From NCBI RefSeq assembly GCF_003590795.1, contig NZ_QYUL01000005.1, positions 515,289-579,288 on the forward strand: a stretch of DNA of 64,000 nt, in the 5' to 3' direction. Position 1 is the stretch's first letter; every line of letters starts with the position of its first letter. The position numbers and the translations under genes are program-made. This stretch comes from Azospirillum cavernae. Its GTDB lineage: Bacteria; Pseudomonadota; Alphaproteobacteria; Azospirillales; Azospirillaceae. Under the pieces are notes generated by a model, which saw only the letters and a list, made by a program, of their open reading frames with translations, made no database searches and was not told the DNA's origin. This document shows, piece after piece, positions 42,957 through 51,049 of the stretch.

Positions 42957-43469
42957 TTATGTCACAATCAGGTCGGCCAAGCGGAATTCGGCGATCTTGT
43001 AAATCTCCTCCAACGCCTGGGCGAATTCGGCCTCCGGCGCGTTTTGGACGCGGGCGCGCATCCCTTCCAGGATTTTCTGCGGGGTGCTGAAACGCACCGC
43101 CATGATGAAGGGAAAGCCGAAGCGCGCGCGGTAGGCGCGGTTCAGCGCCCGTTGCTCCTCGATCTCCGCCTCGGTCAGGTCGTTCAGCCCGGCGCGCGCC
43201 TGTTCGGACTGGGAAAAAGCGGCGAGGCTGGCGGGCCGCGTCGCCTTGTCGGCCAGATCGGGGTGCGCCAGGATCAAGGCGCGCTGCCGCTCCGACCCCG
43301 CCGCGCGGACGACGTCGCGCATCGCCGCGTGCAGTTGCGCGACGTCGGCGAAGGGACGGCCCTCCCAAACGGCGGCGGCGACCCAGGGGCTGTCCTCGAA
43401 CACCGCGCCCAAAACGGCGACGAAGGCGTCGCGGTCAAGGGCGGCGAGATCGGCAAGGCGGTGCGGCAT
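42957..43469 (-). CDS. uraD: OHCU decarboxylase
   Basis: This 170-residue enzyme decarboxylates 2-oxo-4-hydroxy-4-carboxy-5-ureidoimidazoline to S-allantoin, the third step of urate oxidation. It has the catalytic His in LILAHPDLADKA, the conserved SQSEQARAGLNDL region and GFPFIMAVRFSTPQKILEGM. It is 27 bases downstream of puuE on the same strand, forming an operon. uraH, which makes its substrate, faces the pair divergently. Urate oxidase itself is not in the window. Confidence 0.94.
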   Translation of the reverse strand: MPHRLADLAALDRDAFVAVLGAVFEDSPWVAAAVWEGRPFADVAQLHAAMRDVVRAAGSERQRALILAHPDLADKATRPASLAAFSQSEQARAGLNDLTEAEIEEQRALNRAYRARFGFPFIMAVRFSTPQKILEGMRARVQNAPEAEFAQALEEIYKIAEFRLADLIVT

Positions 43470-43496
43470 GGCGGTGACTTTCCCGGCAATGGCCGA

Positions 43497-44408
43497 TCAG
43501 GCGCGGTAGGGGTGTTGGGCGATCCAGTGGCGGGCGATGTCCAGGCGGGTGGCGACCCACACCCGATCATGGCTGCGCACGTAATCCAGGAAGCGGCCAA
43601 GCGCGGCGGCGCGGCCCGGACGCCCGACCAACCGGCAATGCAACCCGACCGACAGCATTTTCGGCGCGCTCTCCCCCTCGGCGTACAGCGTGTCGAAGCT
43701 GTCCTTCAGGTAGGAAAAGAACTGGTCGCCGCTGTTGAAGCCCTGGTTGGTGGCGAACCGCATGTCGTTGGCGTCGAGCGTGTAGGGCACGATCAATTGC
43801 GGGCGGCCATGGCGGTCGTCCCAATAGGGCAGATCGTCGGCGTAGGAATCGGCGTTGTAGACGAAGCCACCCTCTTCGGCGACCAGACGCCAGGTGTTCG
43901 GGCTGCTCCGCCCCAGATACCAGCCGAGCGGGCGGCTGCCGGTGACGCGGGTGTGGACCTCGATGGCGCGCGCCATGTGCTCGCGCTCCACCTCGATGGG
44001 CAGATGCTGGCAGTCGATCCAGCGCCAGCCATGGGTGGCGATCTCCCACCCGGCGGCCTGCATGGCGGCGACCGCCTCCGGGTTGCGCTCCAGCGCCATG
44101 GCAACGCCATAGACGGTGACGGGCAGGCCGCGTTCGCTGAACATCCGGTGCAGCCGCCAGAAGCCGGCGCGCGAGCCGTATTCGTAGATCGACTCCATGT
44201 TCATGTGGCGCGCGCCGGGAATTGGCTGCGCCCCGACGATCTCCGACAGAAAGGCTTCGGACGCGGCGTCGCCGTGCAGCACGCAGTTTTCCCCGCCCTC
44301 CTCGTAATTGACGACGAATTGCACGGCGATCCTGGCGGCGCCCGGCCATTGGGCGTGCGGCGGGGTCGCGCCATAACCGATCATGTCGCGGGGGTAGGGC
44401 TGGGTCAT
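43497..44408 (-). CDS. puuE: Allantoinase of the PuuE type
   Basis: This 303-residue protein has a polysaccharide-deacetylase (NodB-like) fold and hydrolyses allantoin to allantoate without the metal centre of classical allantoinase. Markers are YPRDMIGYGATPPHAQWPG, the PuuE-typical NYEEGGENCVLHGD, YEYGSRAGFWRL and ATHGWRWIDCQ. The ATG at 44408 follows GAAGGACG; a methionine at 44435 has no such site. It is the first gene of puuE-uraD. Divergent uraH lies about 195 bases away. Confidence 0.93.
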   Translation of the reverse strand: MTQPYPRDMIGYGATPPHAQWPGAARIAVQFVVNYEEGGENCVLHGDAASEAFLSEIVGAQPIPGARHMNMESIYEYGSRAGFWRLHRMFSERGLPVTVYGVAMALERNPEAVAAMQAAGWEIATHGWRWIDCQHLPIEVEREHMARAIEVHTRVTGSRPLGWYLGRSSPNTWRLVAEEGGFVYNADSYADDLPYWDDRHGRPQLIVPYTLDANDMRFATNQGFNSGDQFFSYLKDSFDTLYAEGESAPKMLSVGLHCRLVGRPGRAAALGRFLDYVRSHDRVWVATRLDIARHWIAQHPYRA

Positions 44409-44603
44409 CGCGCGCGTCCTTCGTGAAGAGGCCAAGGGAAGGGAGCTTGGACCCGATCACGCTAATCCACCGGGACCGGCGGCGGCAATCCGTCCCGTGA
44501 CCGGAGACAGTTTCAAATTTCCCGCCCTCGCCAAGCCGCCGCCGGGCGCGTTAGGCTGCCATGATCGCCGTCATCCGACACGCTCACCCGAAGGGGCCAC
44601 GCC

Positions 44604-44951
44604 ATGGGACGTTTGACCACGCATGTTCTCGACATCGCTTCCGGCCGTCCGGCGGCGGGAATGGGCGTGCGCCTGACCGATCTGGACAGCGGCGCGACGC
44701 TGGGCGAGTTCGTCACCAACGCCGACGGCCGCCTCGACGCCCCCGCCTTGCAGGGCGACGCCCTCAAGGCCGGGCGGTACGAGCTGCTGTTCCGGGTCGG
44801 CGACTATTTCCGCGCCACGGGGACCAGCGGCGACGGCCTGCCCTTTCTGGACGAGGTGCCGTTGCGCTTCGGCGTCGCCGACGCCAGCCAGCATTACCAT
44901 GTTCCCCTGCTGGTCTCGCCCTGGGCCTATTCGACCTACCGGGGAAGCTGA
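44604..44951 (+). CDS. uraH: 5-hydroxyisourate hydrolase
   Basis: This 115-residue transthyretin-like enzyme hydrolyses 5-hydroxyisourate, the product of urate oxidase. It has the N-terminal LTTHVLDIASGRPA with the active-site His, the Arg of GRYELLFRVGDYF, and the C-terminal signature YRGS that distinguishes the enzyme from vertebrate transthyretin. It faces puuE-uraD, so all three probably share a regulatory region at 44409-44603. The LysR gene downstream is on the same strand after 91 bases. Confidence 0.95.
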   Translation: MGRLTTHVLDIASGRPAAGMGVRLTDLDSGATLGEFVTNADGRLDAPALQGDALKAGRYELLFRVGDYFRATGTSGDGLPFLDEVPLRFGVADASQHYHVPLLVSPWAYSTYRGS

Positions 44952-45042
44952 CGGTCTTGTCGGATCTGGCGCCGCACGCGCGCCGGATGCTAGCCTTCGC
45001 GCTGGCGGCAAGCGCCCGATCCGACAGGGGAATTCCGCAACC

Positions 45043-45963
45043 ATGGCGTTGCTTGAGAACATGCGCATCTTCGTGCGCGTCGTCGAGCTGGGGAGCCTGT
45101 CCGCCGCCGGGCGCAATCTGCGCATGTCGCCCGCCATGGTCAGCCACCGCATCCAACAGTTGGAGGCGCATCTCGGTGTCCGGCTGCTGAACCGCACCAC
45201 CCGGCAATTGCAGGCGACCGAAACCGGCCTGGATTATTACCAAAGCTGCCTGGAGGTGTTGGAGGCGGTGGAGCGCGCCCACAGCGGCATCGCCGCTGGG
45301 TCGGGCGTGCCGTCGGGCAGCATCCGCGTGACCGCGCCGCTGGGCTTTGGCCGCCGGGTTCTGGCCCCGCTGGTCCCGGATTTCTGCGCCGCCCACCCGC
45401 TGGTCGAGCTGCGGTTGCGGTTGTCCGACCATCTGTTGGATCTGCTGCGTGAGGCGGTGGACGTCGCCGTGCGGATGGCGGTGTTGAAGGATTCGAGCTT
45501 CGTCGTGCGCAAGATCGCCGACGTGCGCCGGGTTCTGGTGGCCTCCCCCGCCTATCTGTCGGCCCATGGCCGCCCGGCCAAGCCCAGCGACCTGTCGGCG
45601 CACAATTGCCTGTTGCTGCGCTTTCCCGGCACCCAACAATATCAATGGACGCTGCTGGACGGCGGGGAGCCGGTGAAGGCCCCGGTGTCGGGCCGCTTCG
45701 ACGCCGACGACGGCGACGTGTTGACCGGCTGGGCGCTGGACGGGCGGGGCGTCGCCCTGAAGCCGCTGTGGGAGGTGGCCGACCACATCCGCAGCGGCGC
45801 GCTGGTGCCGCTGCTGCCAGACCACCCGCCCGAACCGATCACGCTGGCCGTGCTCTACCCGCACCGCGCCCTGGTTCCGGCCAAGGTCCGCGCCTTCGCC
45901 GACCACATGATTCCGCACATCCGCGCGTCGCTCACCAGCCTGTCGCCCGACGCGCTGATATGA
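45043..45963 (+). CDS. LysR-family transcriptional regulator (CrgA-like group)
   Basis: This 306-residue regulator has MALLENMRIFVRVVELGSLS, RNLRMSPAMVSHRIQQLEAH and LLNRTTRQLQATETG, a pattern of the large CrgA-like branch of LysR proteins. The effector domain contains GSIRVTAPLGFGRRVLAPLV and the DVAVRMAVLKDSSFV segment. The ATG at 45043 follows AGGGGAATTCC. It lies downstream of uraH, so control of urate breakdown is possible. Its stop abuts the stop of the convergent IclR gene with no base between. No effector can be named. Confidence 0.88.
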   Translation: MALLENMRIFVRVVELGSLSAAGRNLRMSPAMVSHRIQQLEAHLGVRLLNRTTRQLQATETGLDYYQSCLEVLEAVERAHSGIAAGSGVPSGSIRVTAPLGFGRRVLAPLVPDFCAAHPLVELRLRLSDHLLDLLREAVDVAVRMAVLKDSSFVVRKIADVRRVLVASPAYLSAHGRPAKPSDLSAHNCLLLRFPGTQQYQWTLLDGGEPVKAPVSGRFDADDGDVLTGWALDGRGVALKPLWEVADHIRSGALVPLLPDHPPEPITLAVLYPHRALVPAKVRAFADHMIPHIRASLTSLSPDALI

Positions 45964-46794
45964 CTACATGCCGCGCGACCGGACCAGCAGGACGCGCGCC
46001 TCTTCCGCCGCGCGCAGCAGGCGGGGCAGGAATTGGGTTTCCATCTCCGGGCAGGTGACGCGGGCGGCCTGGGCGCTGACGTTGACCGAGGCCACCACCC
46101 CGCCCGAGGCCGTGCGGATCGGCACGGCGATGGAGCGCAACCCCAACTCCAGCTCTTGATCGACCAGGGAAAAGCCGCGCTCGCGCACCCGCTCCAACTC
46201 GCGCTTCAGGGCGTCGGTTGCGGTGATGGTGCGTTCGGTGAAGGGCTTCAGCGGCACGCGGGCGAGATAGGCGTTCAAGTCCGCTTCCGGCATCGCCGCC
46301 AGCAGAACCCGCCCCATCGAGGTGCAATAGGCGGGCAGACGGCTGCCGACGTTCAGGCCAACCGACATGATGCGCTTGGTCGCCGCGCGGGCGATGTAGA
46401 CCACATCATCCTCGTCCAGCACGGCGGCGGAGCAGGATTCCTGCACTGCGCCGCTGACCTGCTCGATCAACGGATCCAGGATCGTCGCCAGCGGGGCCGA
46501 CGACAGGAAGGAATAGCCCAGCGCCAAAATCTTCGGCTTCAGGAAGAAGGTCCGCCCGTCCGACCCGGCGTAGCCCAACTGCATCAAGGTCAACAGGCAG
46601 CGCCGCGCCGCCGCGCGCGGCAATCCGGTGATTTTGGCGATGTCGGCGATGGTCAGGTTCGGTTCGCGTTCGGTGAAGGCGCGGATCACCGACAGACCGC
46701 GCGCCAGCGAGGTCATGAAATTGGGATCGGCGGCGTCCTCGCCCGCGTCGGCGGCGCGCGGCGCCCCATCCCCCGGATGCGCGGTGTCCACCAT
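45964..46794 (-). CDS. IclR-family regulator, PcaR/PobR-like
   Basis: This 276-residue protein has an N-terminal winged helix (TSLARGLSVIRAFTEREPNL; ITGLPRAAARRCLLTLMQLG) and an IclR effector domain (RIMSVGLNVGSRLPAYCTSM; GFSLVDQELELGLRSIAVPI). The sequence around AGSDGRTFFLKPKILALGYS resembles the PcaR/PcaU activators of the beta-ketoadipate pathway. No pca genes are present, though a BenE-type benzoate carrier lies 5 kb away. It is divergent from a second IclR gene, so the two may cross-regulate. Confidence 0.88.
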   Translation of the reverse strand: MVDTAHPGDGAPRAADAGEDAADPNFMTSLARGLSVIRAFTEREPNLTIADIAKITGLPRAAARRCLLTLMQLGYAGSDGRTFFLKPKILALGYSFLSSAPLATILDPLIEQVSGAVQESCSAAVLDEDDVVYIARAATKRIMSVGLNVGSRLPAYCTSMGRVLLAAMPEADLNAYLARVPLKPFTERTITATDALKRELERVRERGFSLVDQELELGLRSIAVPIRTASGGVVASVNVSAQAARVTCPEMETQFLPRLLRAAEEARVLLVRSRGM

Positions 46795-46844
46795 GCTGTG
46801 ACGCTCCCCCCCAACGATTCGCTTTGCCCGCCCCGTATAATGGT

Positions 46845-46855
46845 GCGATTATCGC
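46845..46855. promoter_or_regulatory. Palindrome between the divergent IclR genes
   Basis: GCGAT-T-ATCGC lies 51 bases before the start of the minus-strand IclR gene, beside a TATAAT hexamer (46836-46841). It could be an operator for either regulator. Confidence 0.4.
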
Positions 46856-46882
46856 GCAAATGCCAGAGAAAACGCACAAATC

Positions 46883-46911
46883 TTGCGCTTCCCTCGCGCG
46901 CCACCTATTAT
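46883..46911 (+). promoter_or_regulatory. Probable promoter of the second IclR gene
   Basis: TTGCGC and TATTAT hexamers are separated by exactly 17 bases and end 49 bases before the plus-strand IclR start. This fits a sigma-70-type promoter. Confidence 0.5.
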
Positions 46912-46959
46912 GGACCCTTGGTTCATTCTGTGCAATCCTGCCCATCGACCAGGACCGGA

Positions 46960-47748
46960 ATGGAACACGCGATGAGCGAACGGCGATCCGGCGGCGCCAA
47001 ACCCGTCAACGCGCTGGTGCGCGGCTTGCGGGTTTTGGCGGTCGCCAACGAGATTCAGGCCCCGACCGTGGCGGAGATGGTTCGCCGCTCCCGCTTGCCG
47101 AAGGCCACGGTCATCCGGCTGCTGCAAACCCTGGTTCACGAAGGCTACCTCGACGATCTGGGCGAGGCGGAGGGCTATCAGGTGACGGCCAAGGTGCGGA
47201 ATCTGTCGCGCGCCCTGCTGGACCGCACGCCCATCGCCCAACAGGTCCAACCTTTGCTGGACGAATTGGCCGGGCGGGTCAAATGGCCGTCGGAGTTCTT
47301 CGTCGCCGAAGGGCGTTCCGTGGTGATCGAGGTGTCGAACCGCAGCGCCGCGCCGATCAAGCTGAACCTGTTCGAGCATCGGCGCTTCCCCATGGTCGCC
47401 TCGGCCACCGGGCTGGCCTATCTGTCGGCTCTGCCGGAGGGCGAAGCCCAGCGCATCGTTCAGGATTCGCTGGCCGACGGCACGCTGGCCCGCCCGGTGG
47501 AGGATTGTTTGGCGCAGATCGCCGCCGCCCGGCGCGACGGCTACGCCCTGTGGGAATACCCCGCTTTGTCGCCGGGTTTGCGCATGGCGTCGATCCCGGT
47601 GCTGTCCAACGGGCGGGTCATCGGCGGGCTGTCGCTGGTGCATTTCCGCGATCTTGTCCCCGGCACCCTGTTGGAAACGCTGTTCCTGCCCGACCTGCGC
47701 CGGGTCGCGGCGCGGATTGGCGAGGCGTTGGCCGACAGCCGGGCCTGA
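46960..47748 (+). CDS. IclR-family transcriptional regulator
   Basis: This 262-residue IclR protein has a winged helix (NALVRGLRVLAVANEIQAPT; RRSRLPKATVIRLLQTLVHE) and an effector domain (WPSEFFVAEGRSVVIEVSNR; GYALWEYPALSPGLRMASIP). Two starts are possible, ATG 46960 with AGGA upstream and ATG 46972; the first is listed. It is divergent from another IclR gene and is followed 24 bases later by the convergent end of an unknown two-gene operon. No catabolic gene sits beside it, so its target is unclear. Confidence 0.87.
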   Translation: MEHAMSERRSGGAKPVNALVRGLRVLAVANEIQAPTVAEMVRRSRLPKATVIRLLQTLVHEGYLDDLGEAEGYQVTAKVRNLSRALLDRTPIAQQVQPLLDELAGRVKWPSEFFVAEGRSVVIEVSNRSAAPIKLNLFEHRRFPMVASATGLAYLSALPEGEAQRIVQDSLADGTLARPVEDCLAQIAAARRDGYALWEYPALSPGLRMASIPVLSNGRVIGGLSLVHFRDLVPGTLLETLFLPDLRRVAARIGEALADSRA

Positions 47749-47772
47749 GAACCGCCGCGCCGAAGAGGGACG

Positions 47773-49191
47773 TCATCCCTCGTCCGGCGACTCGCCGATG
47801 GCGCTCAAAATCGCGAGCCGCAGGGGATCCGCCTTGGCCGGACCGGCCACCAGTTCCAGAAGCCGCAGCGCGTAGAACAAATTCAGTTCCGCCGACTCGG
47901 CGGCGTCCGCGTCGCCCGCCATCTGCGGGTAATCCTTCAGCAGCGCCTGCGCCCGCACGGACACACCCTGCCCCATCCGCTTCAAGGTGTCGCTCACCGC
48001 CTGCCGCAAACCCAACGTGTCGGCCAGACCTTCGCAGCGGCGCAGCGCGCGGGCGTGATCCTCGGCGGCGGCCTGCGCCGCCTCGTCGACCACCGGCGCC
48101 GCGCCGGGCTTGGGAACCGGAATGGCCGACAGGATCCCGTCCGACGCGGTGTCGAGCACCGCCCCCGTCACCATCGCGCCGACCGCCGTCTTCACCGCCT
48201 CCAGCCGCTCCCGATAAATCGGTTCGTTGAGCAGATCCATGACGGCGTTGGTGGTGGCCACGCTGGCGACCAGCCGCTCGGCCAGCGCCATCGCCGCTTC
48301 CGGCGACGCGACCGCCGTGGACGGCGTCCCGGCTTTGGGTTCCAGGCGCGCCGTGCGCTCTTCCAGATTGCTGACCACCAGCCCGCTGAGCTGGGCGAAG
48401 ATCACCGGCTGGTCGCGCCGCGCCTTGCCCAAATCCAGATCGTTCAGCACCCGCAAAAGATCGGCGGGGGCGGCGAGCCGGGCGGCGGCCACCAGCAACA
48501 GGGAATAGACGGCGGCGACGTTCTGCCGGGCCACGGCCTGGGCCGCCTGCTCGATGACGGCGACGTGACGATCCTCCAACTCCGGCAACGGCTTGGGCGA
48601 CAGGTCGCTTTTCAGAGCCTCGATGGACAACCCGATGTCGAGGAAGACGGCGGCGTCGATCACTTGGCGCCGCAAATCCTCGTCGCCATGCAGCCGCCGC
48701 CACAGCACATGGCGGGAGCCGTCGCTCTCCATCACGCTCCGCAAGGTCTGCGCCGCCAGCGGCCACAGGCGACGACCGATGTTCAGCATCCCGTTGTGGT
48801 CGCCCGGCGCGACGCCCTGCACCTGCCGGTCAAGCTGGTCGAGGGCGTGGCGGTCGGCGCAATCCTCGATGATCCCCCACATCGGGTCGATCGCCCGGCG
48901 TTCGATCCGCCCGAGCGGCACGTCGGCCCCGCCAAAGCTTTCCAGCACATCCTCGAACGGCATGCACAGCACCCGTTTCAGCGTAGGGCGCCGTTCGGGC
49001 CGCATCTGGACCAGACGCGGGCGGATGCTGGCGAAGGTCTGCTGGACGTCGGGGTGGTCGCGCACCCGCTCCAACAGCTGGACGACCTCCAGAAACTTGT
49101 CGTCGGGAATCGCCAACAGCCGATGCTCCAGCGTCGGCAAAAGATCAGGAGGCGCGATGTCGGACGGCGCCGCATCCGGCGGCGCGGTCAT
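47773..49191 (-). CDS. Uncharacterised 472-residue protein, second gene of a pair
   Basis: I do not recognise a family. The protein has no signal peptide or membrane segment and is Leu/Ala/Asp-rich, so a soluble helical protein is expected. Segments such as LEHRLLAIPDDKFLEVVQLL, HNGMLNIGRRLWPLAAQTLR and KSDLSPKPLPELEDRHVAVI may help a database search. The ATG at 49191 overlaps the stop of the upstream gene as ATGA, so the two proteins are made together and probably interact. It converges with an IclR gene, 24 bases from its stop. Confidence 0.75.
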   Translation of the reverse strand: MTAPPDAAPSDIAPPDLLPTLEHRLLAIPDDKFLEVVQLLERVRDHPDVQQTFASIRPRLVQMRPERRPTLKRVLCMPFEDVLESFGGADVPLGRIERRAIDPMWGIIEDCADRHALDQLDRQVQGVAPGDHNGMLNIGRRLWPLAAQTLRSVMESDGSRHVLWRRLHGDEDLRRQVIDAAVFLDIGLSIEALKSDLSPKPLPELEDRHVAVIEQAAQAVARQNVAAVYSLLLVAAARLAAPADLLRVLNDLDLGKARRDQPVIFAQLSGLVVSNLEERTARLEPKAGTPSTAVASPEAAMALAERLVASVATTNAVMDLLNEPIYRERLEAVKTAVGAMVTGAVLDTASDGILSAIPVPKPGAAPVVDEAAQAAAEDHARALRRCEGLADTLGLRQAVSDTLKRMGQGVSVRAQALLKDYPQMAGDADAAESAELNLFYALRLLELVAGPAKADPLRLAILSAIGESPDEG

Positions 49192-50294
49192 GGGGCGCGG
49201 GCCTTGACCAGTTCGATCCGGCGGATGGAGTCCATGTCCATCTCCCCGGTTCGCCAATCCTCCAACATGCGGACGGAACGGCGATGGACGGATTTGATCC
49301 GCTTGGCCGCGCCCAGCATGTCCTCACGGCTTTCCTTCTTCGGCAGCAACGGGATGACGCGGAACAGATCGTTGATGGTCGCCGCCTGCTGGTGGCGATC
49401 TTCCGTCTGCGCGACGTCCCAGGCGGCGGTGACGTGCGACCAGCCATCCAACAACCACGCCATGCGTTGTGCGTGGCTGCGGATGACGACGAACTCCGTC
49501 TCCCAAGCGCGCATCAGCGGCCCGATGGCGTCAACCCGGCGCTGAAAGTCGGTCAGCAGTTTTTCGCCAATGCCGATGGTGTGCTGGGCGACGTCGGCGC
49601 AAAAGGCGGCGACCGGCGCCGCGTCGCTGGGAACCTCGTTCGACCAGCTCGTCATGCTCTGGCGGAAGGCTTTCAGCTCCTGCATGCCGCGCAGCAGGCG
49701 GCCCGGCTTGGGCGATTGCGTCAGACCGACGGGGGCGACCGCCGCCGCGATCTCCGCCAAGCGGGCGTACAGAAGATTGGCCTCCAGCTTCAGACTGTCC
49801 GCCGCCCGCGCCATCAATTGGCGGGTCAACCGCTGCCCCTCCTCGGTGCCGATGCCCGCCTTCAGCATCTCCGGCGATTCCAGCCCCACGGCCTTCAAGA
49901 TGGCCAGCAGAAGCAGGTAATGGGTCAGCGTGCCTTGCTCCTCATCCTCTTCCAAGGCGCGGCGCGCGGCCTGCGCCGCCTGGGGACCGGCCAGCCCGCG
50001 CCGCGCCGCCTTCAGCGTCGCCCGGCGGATTTCCTGCGGCGAACAGGCTTCCTCCTTCACGATCAAATCATGCAGATAGCGGTCGTGCATCGTCATCGAC
50101 ACCATCTCCGGCACCGATTTCCAAGCGACGACGTAGGTGCCCATGCCTTCGGACAGGCTGGGGATCAGAACCTCCAGCTTGGAGCGTTCGCCCCGGCGCA
50201 CCCGCGTTTGCGACAGAAGAGGCGTGGTGAAGGCGACGGCGGCCCCCCGCTCCTCAAAGGTCGATGGCGCGTATTCAATCGCACCCTTCAGCAT
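49188..50294 (-). CDS. Uncharacterised 368-residue protein, first gene of a pair
   Basis: I do not recognise a family. The N-terminal third (GAAVAFTTPLLSQTRVRRGE; LEVLIPSLSEGMGTYVVAWK) looks alpha/beta; the rest is helical, with heptad-like stretches (SLKLEANLLYARLAEIAAAV) that could form a coiled coil. There is no signal peptide or membrane span. The stop overlaps the start of the next gene (ATGA). The promoter must lie in the 350-base gap upstream, which is AT-richer near 50380-50430. Confidence 0.75.
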   Translation of the reverse strand: MLKGAIEYAPSTFEERGAAVAFTTPLLSQTRVRRGERSKLEVLIPSLSEGMGTYVVAWKSVPEMVSMTMHDRYLHDLIVKEEACSPQEIRRATLKAARRGLAGPQAAQAARRALEEDEEQGTLTHYLLLLAILKAVGLESPEMLKAGIGTEEGQRLTRQLMARAADSLKLEANLLYARLAEIAAAVAPVGLTQSPKPGRLLRGMQELKAFRQSMTSWSNEVPSDAAPVAAFCADVAQHTIGIGEKLLTDFQRRVDAIGPLMRAWETEFVVIRSHAQRMAWLLDGWSHVTAAWDVAQTEDRHQQAATINDLFRVIPLLPKKESREDMLGAAKRIKSVHRRSVRMLEDWRTGEMDMDSIRRIELVKARAP

Positions 50295-50644
50295 GGCCCG
50301 CGTCCCAACTCTTCGCTGCGTCTCATCCCAACGCGCGCATCCCTTGCCGAATGGCCGATCACACGCTTGCCGGAAGACATATTATTAGACGCCTGTAAGG
50401 AAAGCGCCGGAATAAAATTGTTTTGAAATGTGTCATGGCGAGACAGCATGCCGCAGGCCCATCCGCTTGGCCGATGAACTTTCATCTTGCTTCAGCGGAG
50501 AACATTGGCTTTCCCCTTCAACCGCCAGACGCCGAAACGCCCCCGTCGGCGGCGGCGAGGCGCCCGAAACACTCTTGCGCTTTGCCCGGCGGGGCGACAC
50601 TTTGACCGCGACGCAAACCAGCACAGCGACAGGAGTGGCGCAGG
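50295..50644. other. 350-base intergenic region
   Basis: This stretch separates the divergent uncharacterised pair and ribH. The part around 50375-50440 is AT-rich and probably holds promoters. An FMN riboswitch was sought upstream of ribH because of its function; its conserved core was not recognised. Short open frames in the stretch have no support. Confidence 0.4.
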
Positions 50645-51049
50645 GTGAACAGCATTGGCATCGTGCTTGGACGGTTCCACACCAAGGAAGTCGAAGAGAT
50701 GCTGGACGAGGCGCGCGCCGTCGCCGCCCGTCGGCAGCTTCGCATCGCAGCCGAGGTCTGGGTTCCCGGCTCCATGGAAAAGCCGTTGGCGATCAAGCGC
50801 CTGCTGCGCCGTGACGACATCGTCGGCGCGGTGGCGCTGGGCATCATCGAACGGGGCGAGACCGAGCATGGCAACGTGATGGGCCACGCCGTGATTTCCA
50901 GCCTCATCAACCTTCAGCTTGAATTCATGAAGCCGGTCGGCGTCGGCATTCTGGGGCCGGGGATCAACCCGTCGCAGATCCCGCCGCGCACCCGCCCCTA
51001 CGCCGCCGCAGCGGTGGAGGCCGTGGCCGATCTGTTGGCCAGCGCCTAA
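50645..51049 (+). CDS. ribH: Lumazine synthase, archaeal-type
   Basis: This 134-residue protein of the lumazine synthase family condenses the ribityl-uracil precursor with dihydroxybutanone phosphate, the penultimate step of riboflavin synthesis. The start is a GTG (50645) with AGGAG nine bases upstream. Family elements are VLGRFHTKEVEEMLDEARAV, VPGSMEKPLAIKRLL and IERGETEHGNV with the active-site GETxH. The C-terminal pattern KPVGVGILGPG-N14-YAAAAVEA is what I know from archaeal RibH rather than from usual bacterial RibH1 or RibH2. It stands alone, without ribB/ribE/ribD, and overlaps the convergent BenE gene by four bases. It may be an extra enzyme with another role. Confidence 0.8.
   Translation: MNSIGIVLGRFHTKEVEEMLDEARAVAARRQLRIAAEVWVPGSMEKPLAIKRLLRRDDIVGAVALGIIERGETEHGNVMGHAVISSLINLQLEFMKPVGVGILGPGINPSQIPPRTRPYAAAAVEAVADLLASA

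Noticed and set aside
50295..50644. FMN riboswitch upstream of ribH
   Set aside because: The conserved riboswitch core could not be found in the leader, and GC-rich repeats there do not form it.
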